From Halopenitus salinus (GTDB lineage: Archaea; Halobacteriota; Halobacteria; Halobacteriales; Haloferacaceae), in NCBI RefSeq assembly GCF_042662125.1, contig NZ_JBHSXL010000006.1:248001-312000 (forward strand): a stretch of 64,000 nucleotides of DNA, given 5' to 3'. This document shows, piece by piece, positions 8,996 through 17,223 of the stretch. The position numbers were made by a program, and so were the translations under genes. The notes below the pieces were generated by a model. That model made no database searches. It worked only from the letters and a program-made list of their open reading frames with translations, and had not been told where the DNA came from. Numbering within the stretch: position 1 is the stretch's first letter; each line of letters begins with the position of its first letter.

Positions 8996-10660
8996 TTACA
9001 TCATGCCGCCCATGCCGCCGCCCATTCCGCCCATGCCGCCGGCGCCGCCGGGGGCGCCCTCGTCGTCGCCGCCGGAGGTGGACAGATCGCCCGCGGCGAT
9101 GATGTCGTCGATCTTGAGGACGAGGTTCGCGGCCTCGGTGGCAGACGAGAGCGCCTGCTCTTTGGCGTGGGCGGTCTCGACGACCCCGGCGTCGAAGGTG
9201 TCGACGACGTCGCCGGAGAAGACGTCGAGGCCGGCGCGCTGGTCGCCCGACTCGTGGGCCGCGCGCAGATCGACGAGCAGGTCGATGGAGTCGAGGCCGG
9301 CGTTTCCGGCGAGCACGCGGGGGACGAGCTCGAGGGCGTCCGCGAACGCCTCGACGGCGAGCTGTTCGCGGCCCTCGATGGAGTCGGCGTAATCACGGAG
9401 TCGGCTCGCGAGTTCGACCTCGATGGCGCCGCCGCCGGCGAGCGTGCGCCCGTCGGCGACGGTGGTCGAGACGACGTCGAGCGCGTCGTTGACGCCGCGT
9501 TCGAGCTCGTCGACGACGTGGTCGGTGGAGCCGCGAAGCAGCAGCGTGACGCCGTGTGAGTTCGGTCCCTCGACGTAGAACAGCTCGTCCTCCTGGTCAC
9601 GGCGGATGGTTCCCGTCGCGAGGTCGTCGGCCTCGAGGTCGTCGAGGTCGCTCACGATGGGCGCGTCGAGGACGTTCTTGAGGAACCCGAGGTCGGACTT
9701 CTTGGTCCGGCGGACCGCGAGGATTCCCTGGCGAGCCAGGTAGTGCTGGGCGAGGTCGTCGATGCCCTTCTGACAGAAGACCACGTCGGCGCCCGACTCG
9801 ACGATCTTGTCGACCTTGCCGCGAAGCTCGGCCTCCTCCTTGTCGAGGAACTGCTGGAGCTGGTCGGGGGTCTCGATGGAGACGGAGGTGTCGACGTCGG
9901 CCTCCTCGACCTCGATCGGCTCGTCGAGGAGCAGAACGTTCGCGGACTCGAAGTCGGTCGGCATCCCGTCCTGGACGGGATCCTTGTTGATGACCGCGCC
10001 CGAGAGGAGCTCGGAGGCGCTCGCGGGACGGCCCGTCTGCGTCTCGATCTTCAGGTTCTGGAGGTCGACGACGTGGGAGCCGTCGTCCGCTTTGACGGTG
10101 ACGGCCTGAACGGCGCGTACGACGAGGTCGGCGAGGGTGTCCTTGTCGAGCTCGGCGCCCTTTCCGGTCATCGAGGTCTCGGCGACAGAACGGAGAAGGT
10201 CATCGTCCTCGGGGTCGACCTGCTCTGCGATCTCGTCGATCTCCTCGCGGGCGTACTCGCTCGCGAGGGAGAATCCCTTGATGACCGCCGTCGGATGGAT
10301 GTCCTGATCGATGAGGTCCTCGGCGTTCTTGAGGAGTTCGCCCGCGATCGCAACGGCGGTCGTAGTGCCGTCGCCGGCCTCGTCCTCCTGTGTCTCCGCG
10401 ACCTCGATGATCATCTCGGCCGTCGGGTTGTCGATGTCCATCTCCTTGAGGATGGTGACCCCGTCGTTCGTGATGGTGACGTCGCCCATCGAGTCGACGA
10501 GCATCTTGTCCATCCCCTTCGGGCCGAGCGTCGATCGAACCGCCTCGGCGACGGCGCGGGCCGCCGAGATGTTGTACTCCTGGGCGTCCTTGTCCTTGAC
10601 GCGCTGGGCGTCGTCGCCCATGATGATCATCGGCTGTCCCTGCTGCATTCGTTGACTCAT
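8996..10660 (-). CDS. ths: Thermosome (group II chaperonin) subunit
   Basis: This 554-residue ATP-dependent chaperonin subunit builds the double-ring folding machine of the archaeal cytosol. Family motifs are clear: RSTLGPKGMDKM, TITNDGVTIL, GDGTTTAV in the ATP site and the apical-domain region around residues 190-370. The C-terminus is a Gly/Met-rich tail (GGMGGMGGGMGGMM), as in Haloferax CCT1/CCT2. Start ATG 10658-10660 (MSQRMQQGQP) sits 30 nt after a strong TATA box, so the longer frame to 10705 is not used. Heat induction is typical of this family. Confidence 0.95.
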   Translation of the reverse strand: MSQRMQQGQPMIIMGDDAQRVKDKDAQEYNISAARAVAEAVRSTLGPKGMDKMLVDSMGDVTITNDGVTILKEMDIDNPTAEMIIEVAETQEDEAGDGTTTAVAIAGELLKNAEDLIDQDIHPTAVIKGFSLASEYAREEIDEIAEQVDPEDDDLLRSVAETSMTGKGAELDKDTLADLVVRAVQAVTVKADDGSHVVDLQNLKIETQTGRPASASELLSGAVINKDPVQDGMPTDFESANVLLLDEPIEVEEADVDTSVSIETPDQLQQFLDKEEAELRGKVDKIVESGADVVFCQKGIDDLAQHYLARQGILAVRRTKKSDLGFLKNVLDAPIVSDLDDLEADDLATGTIRRDQEDELFYVEGPNSHGVTLLLRGSTDHVVDELERGVNDALDVVSTTVADGRTLAGGGAIEVELASRLRDYADSIEGREQLAVEAFADALELVPRVLAGNAGLDSIDLLVDLRAAHESGDQRAGLDVFSGDVVDTFDAGVVETAHAKEQALSSATEAANLVLKIDDIIAAGDLSTSGGDDEGAPGGAGGMGGMGGGMGGMM

Positions 10661-10686
10661 AGACGAGCGAAGATTGATTGTGATTC

Positions 10687-10694
10687 TATATAAA
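10687..10694 (-). promoter_or_regulatory. TATA box of the thermosome gene
   Basis: On the reverse strand this reads tttatata, an excellent archaeal TATA box centred 30 nt upstream of the ATG at 10660. A strong core promoter fits an abundant chaperonin. Confidence 0.65.
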
Positions 10695-10705
10695 CGCTTC
10701 GTCAC

Positions 10706-11044
10706 CGGACGGAGGTGGAGGACGGGGAGTCCACAATCGAGGATCGATTAAATCGAGAGATGCGAGGACGATCTACCCAATATTGTGTGACATATTAGCA
10801 CGATGTGGGCGGAGGCGGTACGGTCGCTCACGGGGTTGTTTAAGTGAATGGGATGGGAGCACGGGGTCGCACGGAGGGAAATACTGGCTCACTCTGACGG
10901 ACGACTGACCCGCCCTGACGGACGACCGCCTCGATCTCCTCGAACCACCGAGCCTCGTGGGAGACTCCCGAGCAGTCGCCGACGATCCAGTCGCTCACAC
11001 AACGGATCGAGACGACAAGAACGGAACACGCGATCGACGCGGGA
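10706..11044. other. Intergenic region between thermosome and small-protein gene
   Basis: Apart from a weak small ORF at 10840-10998, this region holds an AT-rich patch at 10770-10803 (acccaatattgtgtgacata) and a 12-nt direct repeat ctgacggacgac at about 10893 and 10914. The forward open frame beginning at 10848 overlaps the reverse small gene and looks like its shadow. No RNA gene was recognised. Confidence 0.5.
10840..10998 (-). CDS. Candidate small ORF or gene remnant, 52 codons
   Basis: A reverse-strand GTG at 10996-10998 opens a 52-residue frame (VSDWIVGDCSGVSHEARW at its start) ending in TAA at 10840-10842. About 90 percent of its first 30 codons end in G or C, as in real genes here, but the bias fades in the last 20 codons. 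That pattern suggests a small gene whose 3' end decayed, or a truncated gene. It follows the reverse gene at 11045-11224 by 46 nt and could be cotranscribed. I recognise no family. Confidence 0.3.
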   Translation of the reverse strand: MSDWIVGDCSGVSHEARWFEEIEAVVRQGGSVVRQSEPVFPSVRPRAPIPFT

Positions 11045-11224
11045 TCAGGCGTCGAGGTCGGCGTCGGCGTCAGCGTCGACGTCCTCGGCGAGAAGGTCGC
11101 CGTCTATCCCTTCCGGTTCGGGCGGCTCGTCTTCGGCCGTGAGTTCGCGTTTCGCGAGCCTGTTCTCCAGCTGGCGACGCTTGTCCTTGCCCTTCTTCTC
11201 GCGTCCCGATTTGGTGTCCGGCAT
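11045..11224 (-). CDS. Small charged protein of unknown function
   Basis: This 59-residue protein has a strongly basic first half (MPDTKSGREKKGKDKRRQLE) and a strongly acidic second half ending in alternating Ala/Asp. No domain is recognised; the basic helix could bind nucleic acid or ribosomes, which is speculation. I start at ATG 11222-11224, not at the frame start 7 codons upstream. It lies downstream of the archaetidylserine decarboxylase gene on the same strand. Confidence 0.6.
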   Translation of the reverse strand: MPDTKSGREKKGKDKRRQLENRLAKRELTAEDEPPEPEGIDGDLLAEDVDADADADLDA

Positions 11225-11305
11225 CGATCTATGGTAACACCCCACACATACAAGAAGGTTTCCACCGGAAAGGTGGCCGTATCGATCGGACCACCGAGCT
11301 CCGAG

Positions 11306-11995
11306 TCACCGATCGACGAGAAGGGTCTCGCCGGCGCGAACGGTCTCACCCTCGCGCACACACAGGTCCTCGCGCTCGACCGACGGGGGAAACAGCACGT
11401 CCGCCCGCGAGCCGAAGGAGACGTGGCCGACGCGCTGACCGCGCTCGAGGTCGTCACCGACGGAGACGGACGGGTGGATCCGCCGGGCGAACCACCCGGC
11501 GATGAGGAACAGCTCGTAGTCCCCGCAGTCGATCACGACCTGCTCGTTGCGGTCGGAATCCTTGCTGAAGGCGGGCCTGTAGGCCCCCGGTCGGTGGCGA
11601 ACGTCCTGCACCGTGCCGGACAGGGGCGCGCGGTTCACGTGGACGTCGGTGACGTTCATGAACACCCCGACCCGCAGGCGGTCGCCCTCCTCGCGGATCG
11701 TCGAAACGGTCCCGTCGGCGGGAGAGACTGCGGGGAGGGCGGACTCGGAATCGGACTCGGAACCAGAACTGGACGCCTCGGGCGTCGACCGATCGGGGTC
11801 CCGGTGGAACCAGAGGATCGCGACCGCAAGCGTCCACAGTGCGATTCCGATCGGCGGCGAGAACACGAGGACTGCGGCGCCGATCAGGGCCGGAATCCGC
11901 GCGAGCCCCCAGGCGTCAGCGACGACCGAAAACGGAAGCATTCGGGCGATCGGCGGCTCGGACGGCGCCGGCTCGCGCGTCGACGACGAGGTCAT
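11306..11995 (-). CDS. pssD: Archaetidylserine (phosphatidylserine) decarboxylase proenzyme
   Basis: This 229-residue short-form decarboxylase removes CO2 from archaetidylserine to make archaetidylethanolamine at the membrane. One or two hydrophobic segments (residues about 33-63) precede the catalytic domain with SPADG at 91-95, the FMNVTDVHVNR signature at 112-122, and FGSR around 194-197, where the serine of GSR would self-cleave to the pyruvoyl group. In Haloferax the matching PssA/PssD pair is needed for archaeosortase-dependent lipid anchoring of surface proteins. An acidic linker is inserted at about 66-88. Confidence 0.88.
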   Translation of the reverse strand: MTSSSTREPAPSEPPIARMLPFSVVADAWGLARIPALIGAAVLVFSPPIGIALWTLAVAILWFHRDPDRSTPEASSSGSESDSESALPAVSPADGTVSTIREEGDRLRVGVFMNVTDVHVNRAPLSGTVQDVRHRPGAYRPAFSKDSDRNEQVVIDCGDYELFLIAGWFARRIHPSVSVGDDLERGQRVGHVSFGSRADVLFPPSVEREDLCVREGETVRAGETLLVDR

Positions 11996-12019
11996 CGGTT
12001 CCTACCTCCGGACATCGGT

Positions 12020-13069
12020 TCAGGCCTCCACGGATTCGCGGATCCCGCCCTCGAGCGTGTCCCGGTCCGCGGCCCAGGCCGCCAACAGGTGGGTGAGGTG
12101 GAGCCGGTCGTCGAGCCCCTCGGCGAGGTCGAGGGAGGTCTCGCCGGCGAGCTTGTGCAGCCGCTTCAGATCGTCGCCGCCGTAGGTCGATCCCGCGCGG
12201 GCGACCCGCAGCAGCTCGCGAAGCAAGTCCTCCCCGGAGTATCCCTCCTCGTCGAGGAGGTCCTCGATCGTGCTCCTGGCGTCCGACAGCTCCCCGTCCT
12301 CGGCCGCCGCGAGCGCCTCGCGGATCGCCTCGTCGTGGCCGATCTCCCCGAGCGTCTCGTAGGCGGTCGACATGGTGATCTCGCCGCCCTCGACGGCGGT
12401 CGCCTGCGCGGAGAGGATCGCCCGACGAAGGTCGCCGCCGGCGGCGCTGGCGAGGAACTCCAGGCCGTCGTGGTCGTAGGTGGCCTCCTCGCGGTCGGCG
12501 ATCGTTTCGAGGACGTCGATCGTCTCCTCGACGGTGGGCGCGCGCATTTGAACCGGGAAACACCGCGATCGGATCGGGGGGATCAGCTTCGTCGGCTGAC
12601 GGGTGGTGATGACGAACTGCGTCGTGCGGTGATACTGCTCCATCACGCGCCGCAGCGCCTGCTGGAAGTCCTCGCGGACCGACTCGGCGTTGTCGAGGAC
12701 GACCGTCTTGTACTCGCCGCTCATCGGGGCGTACGCCGCCGACTCCTTGAGCACGCGGTTGATCATGTCGCGTTTGGCCAGCCGGCTGCGTCCCGAGAGG
12801 AACGACTCGAAGCGCGGGTCGGTGCGGATCTCCTTTTTGCTGCGATCGAAGAAGTCCGCCACGTTGATCTCGATCAGGTCGTTTTCCGGATCGGCGTGCG
12901 CCTCGCGGGCCAGCGCGCGCGTCGCCGCCGTCTTGCCGACACCCGGCGGCCCCTGAACCACCAGGTTCATCGGCTCCTCGAGCGCACGCTCGAACCGCTC
13001 TCGCGCCTCGGTCTGGCGGATCTCCGAGAGGTCCGGCGCGTGCCGCTCCGTCCACAGCGGTCCGTCCAT
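12020..13069 (-). CDS. rfcC: Replication factor C small-subunit paralogue (RfcC-like AAA+ protein)
   Basis: This 349-residue clamp-loader AAA+ protein helps load PCNA onto primer-template DNA. The Walker A is intact (GPPGVGKT, residues 40-47) and the arginine-finger SRC motif is present at 168-170. The Walker B reads VVLDNAE (about 123-129), so the catalytic Glu of DEAD is replaced by Asn, and the sensor 1 region is also unusual. This suggests a subunit that binds ATP but hydrolyses it poorly. Haloferax has two small subunits (RfcA, RfcC) besides the large one; this resembles the divergent one. Confidence 0.82.
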   Translation of the reverse strand: MDGPLWTERHAPDLSEIRQTEARERFERALEEPMNLVVQGPPGVGKTAATRALAREAHADPENDLIEINVADFFDRSKKEIRTDPRFESFLSGRSRLAKRDMINRVLKESAAYAPMSGEYKTVVLDNAESVREDFQQALRRVMEQYHRTTQFVITTRQPTKLIPPIRSRCFPVQMRAPTVEETIDVLETIADREEATYDHDGLEFLASAAGGDLRRAILSAQATAVEGGEITMSTAYETLGEIGHDEAIREALAAAEDGELSDARSTIEDLLDEEGYSGEDLLRELLRVARAGSTYGGDDLKRLHKLAGETSLDLAEGLDDRLHLTHLLAAWAADRDTLEGGIRESVEA

Positions 13070-13171
13070 TACCGATCCATGGGCGACGGGTGCTCAAGAA
13101 TCGGTCGATCGGGTGGTCGTGATGGAGCCCCTTTCGACACCGGTTTATAAGCGCCGTCCGCAGGTACGAGC

Positions 13172-14104
13172 ATGTCTCTTCGCGTGCGATTCCTCGGGAC
13201 CGGCGGCGCCGTCCCGACCACCGAGCGGGCTCCGAGTTCCCTCCTCGTGAATCGCGAGGGAGACCGCCTGCTCTTCGACTGCGGGGAGGGAACCCAACGC
13301 CAGATGATGCGGTTCGCGACGGGCTTTTCGGTCGACCACGTCTTCATCACCCACCTCCACGGCGACCACGTCCTCGGGCTTCCGGGACTCGTCCAGACGA
13401 TGGACTTCAACGATCGCGAGCGACCCCTCGCGATCCACTGTCCGCCGAACACGAAGCGTGACCTCCACGACCTGGTCCACGCCGCCGGCCACGAGTCGGC
13501 CTTCCCGGTGCGGATCGCCGAGGTCTCGCCCGGCTCCGTCGCGCTGGAAGCCGACGAGTACGAGGTCCGCGCCTTCGAGACCGACCACCGCACGCGCTCG
13601 CAGGGGTACGCGCTCGTGGAGGACGACCGGCTGGGACGGTTCGACCGGCCGAAGGCCGAGGAGCTCGGCGTTCCGCCCGGCCCGGAGTTCGGGACGCTCC
13701 ACGAGGGCGAGCCGGTCGAACTGGAGGACGGAACGGTCGTGCGACCCGAGCAAGTCGTCGGGCCGCCCCGTCCCGGCCGGCGATTCGTCTACACCGCCGA
13801 CACGCGCCCGCAGAACCGGACCGTCGAGGTCGCGGCCGACGCCGACCTGCTCGTCCACGACGCCACCTTCGGCGACGACATGGCCGAACGCGCCAGACAG
13901 ACCGCCCACTCGACCGGCCGCGAGGCCGGCGAGATCGCCGCCCGGGCCGGCGCGAAACGGCTCGTGCTCACCCACATCTCCTCGCGGTACGCCGGGGACG
14001 CCTCCGCGATCGAGGCCGAGGCGCGCGAGGCGTTCGACGGCGAGTGTTTCGTCCCCGACGACGGACAGCTGATCGAGGTTCCGTATCCCGACGCCGACGG
14101 GTAG
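13172..14104 (+). CDS. rnz: Ribonuclease Z (tRNA 3' processing endonuclease)
   Basis: This 310-residue metallo-beta-lactamase enzyme cleaves the 3' trailer from precursor tRNAs. It shows the tRNase Z start FLGTGGAVPT, the zinc motif HLHGDH at residues 61-66, the domain-defining FDCGEGTQRQ and downstream metal ligands in VYTADT, VHDATF and LTHISSRY. Length matches the short form tRNase Z. It is divergent from the rfcC gene with about 100 bp between the starts. Confidence 0.94.
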   Translation: MSLRVRFLGTGGAVPTTERAPSSLLVNREGDRLLFDCGEGTQRQMMRFATGFSVDHVFITHLHGDHVLGLPGLVQTMDFNDRERPLAIHCPPNTKRDLHDLVHAAGHESAFPVRIAEVSPGSVALEADEYEVRAFETDHRTRSQGYALVEDDRLGRFDRPKAEELGVPPGPEFGTLHEGEPVELEDGTVVRPEQVVGPPRPGRRFVYTADTRPQNRTVEVAADADLLVHDATFGDDMAERARQTAHSTGREAGEIAARAGAKRLVLTHISSRYAGDASAIEAEAREAFDGECFVPDDGQLIEVPYPDADG

Positions 14105-14175
14105 GGAAGCTCACGGGCGACGGTGGGGAGGACCGACGTCGCCGCTTTCACTCCCCTCACCCCCACCGGCGTGGG

Positions 14176-14183
14176 GTATTTAC
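14176..14183 (+). promoter_or_regulatory. TATA-like box of the DUF460 gene
   Basis: The sequence gtatttac is centred 28 nt upstream of the GTG at 14207. It lies inside the longer open frame that begins at 14123 and therefore supports the downstream GTG as the true start. Confidence 0.45.
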
Positions 14184-14206
14184 CCGTCGATCGCCTATCG
14201 TCTTCC

Positions 14207-16255
14207 GTGACTGCCGGGACCATCCGCGCCCTCGACCGGCCGGTGTTCGGCGTCGACGTCCAAAGCGGCGACGTCCGCGGCGACGCGCCCTCCTACGCGC
14301 TCGTGACCCTCACGCCCGTCGACGAGGACGACGAGGAGGCGGCGGCGGAGCTTCCCGACGTCGAGGGGCCCATCGCCCGGATCGACCGCGACGTCGTCTC
14401 CCTCCGGAAGCTCCTGCGGCTGATCGACGACCGCGAGCCGGCGCGGATCGCCACCGACAACGCCTACGAGCTCGCCGCCGACAAGGGCGAACTCGTCCAG
14501 CTCCTCCGGTCGCTGCCGGACGGCACCCGCCTCGTGCAGGTGACCGGCGCGGAGCGACCCGAGCCCCTCTCGCGGGTCGCCTCCCGCCACGGAATCCCCT
14601 ACGAGTCCGACCCGATGGCCGAGGCGGAGGCGTCCGCGCGCCTCGCCGCGGCGAACGTCGGCCACGAGGTGTCCGCCTTCACCGACGAGACGACCGTCAA
14701 GGTCGCCCGGGGGCGCTCGACCGGCAAGGGCGGGTGGAGCCAGGACCGCTACACCCGCCGGATCCACGGCAACGTCAAAAAGCGGAGCCGCGAGGTCGAA
14801 TCGGAGCTCCGCTCCGCGAACCTCGAGTACGACCGGGACGTGACGGAGAAGTACGGCGGCTACGCGAACGCCGTCTTCACCGTCGAGGCCCGCCCCGAGG
14901 ACATCCCCGTCTCGAGCTCGCGGGCAGGGGACGTCCGCGTCGAGATCGAACGCGAGCGGCGCGACGGGATCGAGTTCGATCCGCTGGTCGAGCGGCGCGA
15001 CCACGTGATCGTCGGCATCGATCCGGGCACGACCACCGCGGTCGCCGTCGTCGGGTTCGACGGCACGGTCCACGACGTCCACTCGACGCGGACCGCGGAC
15101 TCTGGCGACATCACGGAGTGGATAGTCGAACGCGGCCGGCCGGCGATCGTCGCCGCGGACGTCGAGCCGATGCCCGAGACCGTAGAGAAGTTCCGCCGGT
15201 CCTTCGACGCCGCCGGGTGGATCCCCGAGACCGACCTCCCGGTCGACGAGAAGCTCCACCGGACCCGGGAGGTCGACACCGACGACGACCACCAGCGCGA
15301 CGCGCTCGCCGCGGCGCTCTTTGCGCTCGACGATCACGCCGACCAGTTCGAGCGGATCGCGGAGAAGACCCCGCCGCGGATCGACCGGGACGCCGTGATC
15401 GCCCGCGTCGTGGGCGACGAGCGGTCCGTCGAGTCGGCCATCGCCGACCTCCGGGACGACGGGTCGAACGACGGAGGCGGTTCCGGCGGCAACGGCGGCG
15501 AGGAGGCCGGATCCGACGAGCCGGACCGCACGGAGGAGGAACGCGAGATCCGACGGCTCCGCGACCGCGTCGACCGCCTCGAGGGACACGTCGACGACCT
15601 CACGGACAAACTCGAGGCGCGCGACGACCGGATCGAGGAACTCGAGGGCGAACTCACGGAGGCCAAACGCGAGGAGCGGATCGAGGCCCGCGAGCGCCGA
15701 TCGGTCTCCCGGCTCGAGCGGGAGACGGACCGGCTCGAGCGCGAGCGCGACGAGGCTCGCGAGCGGGTCGACGAGCTGGAGGAGAAGCTCGAGCGCCTGA
15801 AGGCGCTCTGGAAGCTCGACCACTCCGACTTCGCCGACGTCGCGGCGGGTCGCGATCTCCTCGCGGTGAAGCCCGTCGATCAGTTCACCCTCGACGCGAT
15901 CGAGACGGCCGACCGCGAGTACGGGCTCGCCCCCGGCGACGTGGTCTACCTGCGCGACGCCTCAGGGGCCGGCCGCCGGAGCGCGCGACGGCTCGCGGAG
16001 ACGGAACCGCGGCTCGTCCTCCGGGAGGGGAACCTCTCGGATGCGGCCGACGCGGTGCTCTTCGACGCGTCGATCCCGGTCGCGCCGGCCGAGCAGGTCA
16101 CGATCCAGGAGGTCGACGAGCTGGCGGTCGCACGCGAGAGCGAGGTCGAGGCCGCGATCGACGACTGGGAGCGGCGGGCCGAAGCGCGCGAGCGGGAACG
16201 GAACGCGGAGATGGTCGATCAGATCATCTCGGAACACCGCGCCGATCGGCCGTGA
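14207..16255 (+). CDS. DUF460 family protein (predicted RNase H-fold nuclease)
   Basis: This 682-residue protein matches archaeal DUF460/COG2433. An N-terminal domain (FGVDVQSGDV) is followed by a KH-like or PIN-linked region and a RuvC/YqgF-like RNase H domain starting at IVGIDPGTTTAVAVVGFDG, roughly residues 268-400. Residues about 440-540 form a long highly charged coiled coil, and a C-terminal domain with ASGAGRRSARRLAE follows. The role is unknown; RNA or structured DNA processing is predicted from the fold. I use GTG 14207 because of the TATA box 28 nt upstream. Confidence 0.82.
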   Translation: MTAGTIRALDRPVFGVDVQSGDVRGDAPSYALVTLTPVDEDDEEAAAELPDVEGPIARIDRDVVSLRKLLRLIDDREPARIATDNAYELAADKGELVQLLRSLPDGTRLVQVTGAERPEPLSRVASRHGIPYESDPMAEAEASARLAAANVGHEVSAFTDETTVKVARGRSTGKGGWSQDRYTRRIHGNVKKRSREVESELRSANLEYDRDVTEKYGGYANAVFTVEARPEDIPVSSSRAGDVRVEIERERRDGIEFDPLVERRDHVIVGIDPGTTTAVAVVGFDGTVHDVHSTRTADSGDITEWIVERGRPAIVAADVEPMPETVEKFRRSFDAAGWIPETDLPVDEKLHRTREVDTDDDHQRDALAAALFALDDHADQFERIAEKTPPRIDRDAVIARVVGDERSVESAIADLRDDGSNDGGGSGGNGGEEAGSDEPDRTEEEREIRRLRDRVDRLEGHVDDLTDKLEARDDRIEELEGELTEAKREERIEARERRSVSRLERETDRLERERDEARERVDELEEKLERLKALWKLDHSDFADVAAGRDLLAVKPVDQFTLDAIETADREYGLAPGDVVYLRDASGAGRRSARRLAETEPRLVLREGNLSDAADAVLFDASIPVAPAEQVTIQEVDELAVARESEVEAAIDDWERRAEARERERNAEMVDQIISEHRADRP

Positions 16256-17223
16256 TCGGCGGCATCACCCGCGTAACCGAGCAGGACGATCGCGAGGGGA
16301 AGCCGAGCGAGTAGGAAGCCGATCGAGAAAACGGTGAACGGACGGGACGGATGCGGCGATCGGTGGACGAACGGATCGCCCCCCGGATCTCCCGGCGTTT
16401 TCGTGGGACCAGCGGCGATTTCGCGCCTGGCGCCGTCGTCGGCTGGGACGACGGCTCGCGTTTGGCGGGACATCCGTGGACCGCCGCCGGGGCGGTCCCG
16501 ACCGTTCCGCTCGGCGTTCGCCCGTCGACGCCGGGTCGTGGCTCGCGTCGCTTCCCCGGTGCCGGGAGAGGGATCGCGGGGCGGTCTCCGATCCCTTCGA
16601 GCGGGTCGGTCGCGGGCGGATCCTCGATCGGACGTGTCGGACGTCGTCGAAATCGCCCGTTCACACGGCGGTTGCCGCCCGCCGGCGGCGGTCTCGTCCG
16701 GTGGTGTTCTCGGTCGACGGGCGGCGGTTCGTGGACGTCGAGTCGGTGGGATTCGGTTTCGGCTCGATACGCGGGATCGGCGCGGGCGGTGGGTCACTCA
16801 ATACATGGGTTCACCGTTATCGGGACTTTATTTACGATACGGTTCTATTACGTCCAATCATTCATTCTTTGTCTTCCTCTTCACGTGATATTGCGATGTA
16901 CGTCTGGGATATAAACGTGATCCTTAAACACCTTGCACAATTCTGGAGAGTCATAACGGGACGCGACATCGCGAGGCCACAACCGGACGTCTCGTCGTGA
17001 ACCTCGTCCCGTTCGATCTCCTCCCGCTCGATCGTCGCTTCGATCGCTCGACGGGCGTCGAGCCCGGAGATTCCGCGTGTCCACCGATACCGCGCTTTCG
17101 CGTCCGTTGTGCCGTTCTCGACCACCCTCCGTTCTCGACCACGACGCCGTTCCCGATCGCTGCGCGATTCTCGGCCGCTGCGCTTTCAGAAGTCATATCC
17201 GGGCGGTCCCCGAGGTGACCCGT
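16256..17223. other. Long intergenic region with an AT-rich island
   Basis: Nearly 1 kb between the DUF460 gene and tyrS holds no convincing gene. The first 540 bases are GC-rich with overlapping open frames on both strands but no recognisable protein. Bases about 16800-16960 are strikingly AT-rich and contain a TATA-like element readable on both strands (gatataaac/gtttatatc near 16907-16917). A 14-nt direct repeat ccgttctcgaccac occurs at 17112 and 17129. A reverse frame at 16862-17125 has coding-like codons only in its first half. Confidence 0.6.

Noticed and set aside
10848..11237. Forward frame of 129 codons opposite the small charged-protein gene
   Set aside because: Its composition (Arg/Ser-rich) is that of an antisense shadow and it has no promoter.
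16334..16914. Overlapping forward frames in the GC-rich part of the region before tyrS
   Set aside because: Products are Arg/Gly/Ser-rich with no recognisable motif, and they run into the AT-rich island; open frames are expected by chance at this GC content.
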